The translations under genes were made by a program, and so were the position numbers. Source: CBDCFT01 sp965216365 (GTDB lineage Bacteria > Pseudomonadota > Gammaproteobacteria > Arenicellales > CBDCFT01). From it: DNA of 64,000 nucleotides. This document shows positions 62,873 through 64,000 of the stretch, piece by piece. The stretch covers positions 62,001-126,000 of the forward strand of contig CBDCFT010000070.1 in NCBI GenBank assembly GCA_965216365.1, read 5' to 3'. Under the pieces are notes generated by a model, which was not told the origin of the DNA, did not search any database, and saw only the letters and a program-made list of their open reading frames with translations. The number at the start of each line of letters is the position of its first letter. The first letter of the stretch is position 1.

Positions 62873-64000
62873 ATGTTAACGAAAATATTTTGCATAGACG
62901 ATGCTCGCAACGCCGCCAAGCGGCGGCTGCCACGCATGATATTCGATTATATCGACGGTGCGACGGGCGCGGAGAATTTAAAACACCACAACACCGCATT
63001 GATCGATCAGATTCGTTTGCAGCCGCGTGTTTTAGTCAACGTTGAAAACCGTAGTTTGCGTAAAGCCTTTCTTGGGCGTGAATGGGATTTGCCCATAGGC
63101 ATTGCCCCTATGGGTATGTGTAACCTGACTTGGCCGGATGCGGATGCGATGCTCGCCGCCGCCGCATCGCGTCATGATATTCCACTGTGTATGTCGACAG
63201 CGGCATCGAGCACGTTGGAGGATACACGCAAACGCGCAGGCGACAATACCTGGTTTCAACTCTATGTCGGGCAGTCGGAAGAGTTAGCGCTGGATTTTAT
63301 ACGCCGTGCTGAAACCGCAGGCTATCAAGTCCTGGTTCTTACCGTTGATGTGCCCCAAGTCGCGCCGCGTTTGCGTGATTTACGCAATGGCTTTGAGACA
63401 CCGTTCAAAATTCGCCCAAAACAGTTTTTGGATTTCGCATTACATCCGCAGTGGTCGATTTCAACACTATTAAAAGGCATTCCGCGCACAGCGAATTATC
63501 CGGCGGACAGTGGCGACAAGGCTTTCGTGCGCGGCGAAAGTCGGGGCCACGTTGATTGGGATTTTCTTAAACGATTGCGCGATCGTTGGTCACGAAAACT
63601 GATCGTCAAAGGTGTGTTGTCGCCGGAGGATGCGGTGGGGGTTCGTGATGCCGGAGTTGACGCGGTTTATGTGTCGAATCACGGTGGTCGCCAACTCGAC
63701 AGCGGCCCGCCAGCGATTCAAATGTTGCCCTTGATTCGCGCGGCGGTCGGCAAAGATTATCCGTTACTATTCGATAGCGGCGTACGCAACGGTGAAGGTG
63801 TTATTAAGGCGCTGGCGTTGGGCGCGGATTTCGTTATGCTGGGCCGACCATTTTTATATGGCATTGGCGCGGCGGGAACACAAGGTTTAGCAAGGATCAT
63901 CGATATTCTCGCATCCGAAATGAGTCTGACGCTTGCACAACTGGGCAAACCGGATATAAATGACATTGATCGCAGCGTGATTGTTGATACTGACCTGCGA
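62873..64000 (+). CDS. FMN-dependent alpha-hydroxy-acid oxidase/dehydrogenase, 3' end outside window
   Basis: A 376-codon open frame from ATG at 62873 to the window edge, nearly full length for the family (about 380-390). It has FDYIDGATGAENLKHHNTAL, PIGIAPMGMCNLTWPDADAM, STAASSTLED and QLYVGQSEE. The catalytic block is YVSNHGGRQLDSGPPAIQML with the active His and Arg; DSGVRNGEGVIKALALGADF and VMLGRPFLYG bind FMN phosphate. Lactate, glycolate and mandelate enzymes share this fold, so the substrate is open. Divergent from the ketopantoate-reductase-like gene. Confidence 0.92.
   Translation, partial: MLTKIFCIDDARNAAKRRLPRMIFDYIDGATGAENLKHHNTALIDQIRLQPRVLVNVENRSLRKAFLGREWDLPIGIAPMGMCNLTWPDADAMLAAAASRHDIPLCMSTAASSTLEDTRKRAGDNTWFQLYVGQSEELALDFIRRAETAGYQVLVLTVDVPQVAPRLRDLRNGFETPFKIRPKQFLDFALHPQWSISTLLKGIPRTANYPADSGDKAFVRGESRGHVDWDFLKRLRDRWSRKLIVKGVLSPEDAVGVRDAGVDAVYVSNHGGRQLDSGPPAIQMLPLIRAAVGKDYPLLFDSGVRNGEGVIKALALGADFVMLGRPFLYGIGAAGTQGLARIIDILASEMSLTLAQLGKPDINDIDRSVIVDTDLR

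Noticed and set aside
1..64000. CRISPR arrays, tRNA, rRNA, integrases or prophage genes
   Set aside because: No regularly spaced direct repeats, tRNA-like cloverleaf, rRNA stretch or phage/transposase motif was recognised by eye on either strand.

Overview
The window looks like a chromosome segment from a heterotrophic proteobacterium, most likely a marine-type gammaproteobacterium. The evidence is a long-form threonine synthase, a Kbl/Tdh pair, CspA-like and FixJ-type regulators, a TctCBA transporter, a D-glutamate catabolic pair and many enzymes for quaternary amines and betaines. No rRNA, tRNA, integrase, transposase or CRISPR array was recognised. The species cannot be named from this sequence.

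Left part (1-18.7 kb). Secreted or envelope proteins come first: a metallo-beta-lactamase-fold hydrolase cut by the window edge, two lipoprotein hydrolases, a tyrosinase with a coupled partner, a DUF4304-like protein, a YiiX-like cysteine hydrolase and a BON/OmpA protein coupled to thrC. A minus-strand operon follows, kbl-tdh-mttB-like-dimethylglycine-dehydrogenase-like, joining threonine breakdown to N-methyl amine breakdown. Many of these genes are split by single-base indels that leave conserved protein intact on both sides. I read this mainly as uncorrected sequencing error, because genes from about 18.7 kb rightward are almost all intact.

Middle (18.7-46 kb). Housekeeping and stress genes (GFA protein, YIP1 protein, MFS carriers, an RRM protein, CspA, cysteine synthase) lead into a signalling island at 25.1-30.9 kb. 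It holds a histidine kinase with a decayed ATPase domain, a FixJ-type regulator, a sulfite-oxidase-fold periplasmic protein, a hybrid kinase, a gap rich in hairpins, two small unknown proteins and a lone receiver. Next come a FadB-like enzyme, TctCBA with an FAD amine oxidase, a regulated NIPSNAP/monooxygenase pair, and a minus-strand set with a DgcA/DgcN D-glutamate pair, a ThDP enzyme and a dicarboxylate/glutamate symporter.

Right part (46-64 kb). This is mostly a catabolic region: acyl-CoA dehydrogenase, a CntA-type Rieske oxygenase, an extracytoplasmic binding protein, two hydroxyproline-betaine-epimerase-like enolase enzymes, a gamma-butyrobetaine-hydroxylase-like dioxygenase, a class V aminotransferase, a homocysteine methyltransferase-like protein, two SDRs, an alpha/beta hydrolase, a ketopantoate-reductase-like enzyme and an FMN 2-hydroxyacid oxidase that runs off the right edge. 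Together with the MttB-like and DMGDH-like genes on the left, they suggest an organism specialised in taking up, epimerising, hydroxylating and demethylating betaines. The exact substrate and step order are not established by the sequence.
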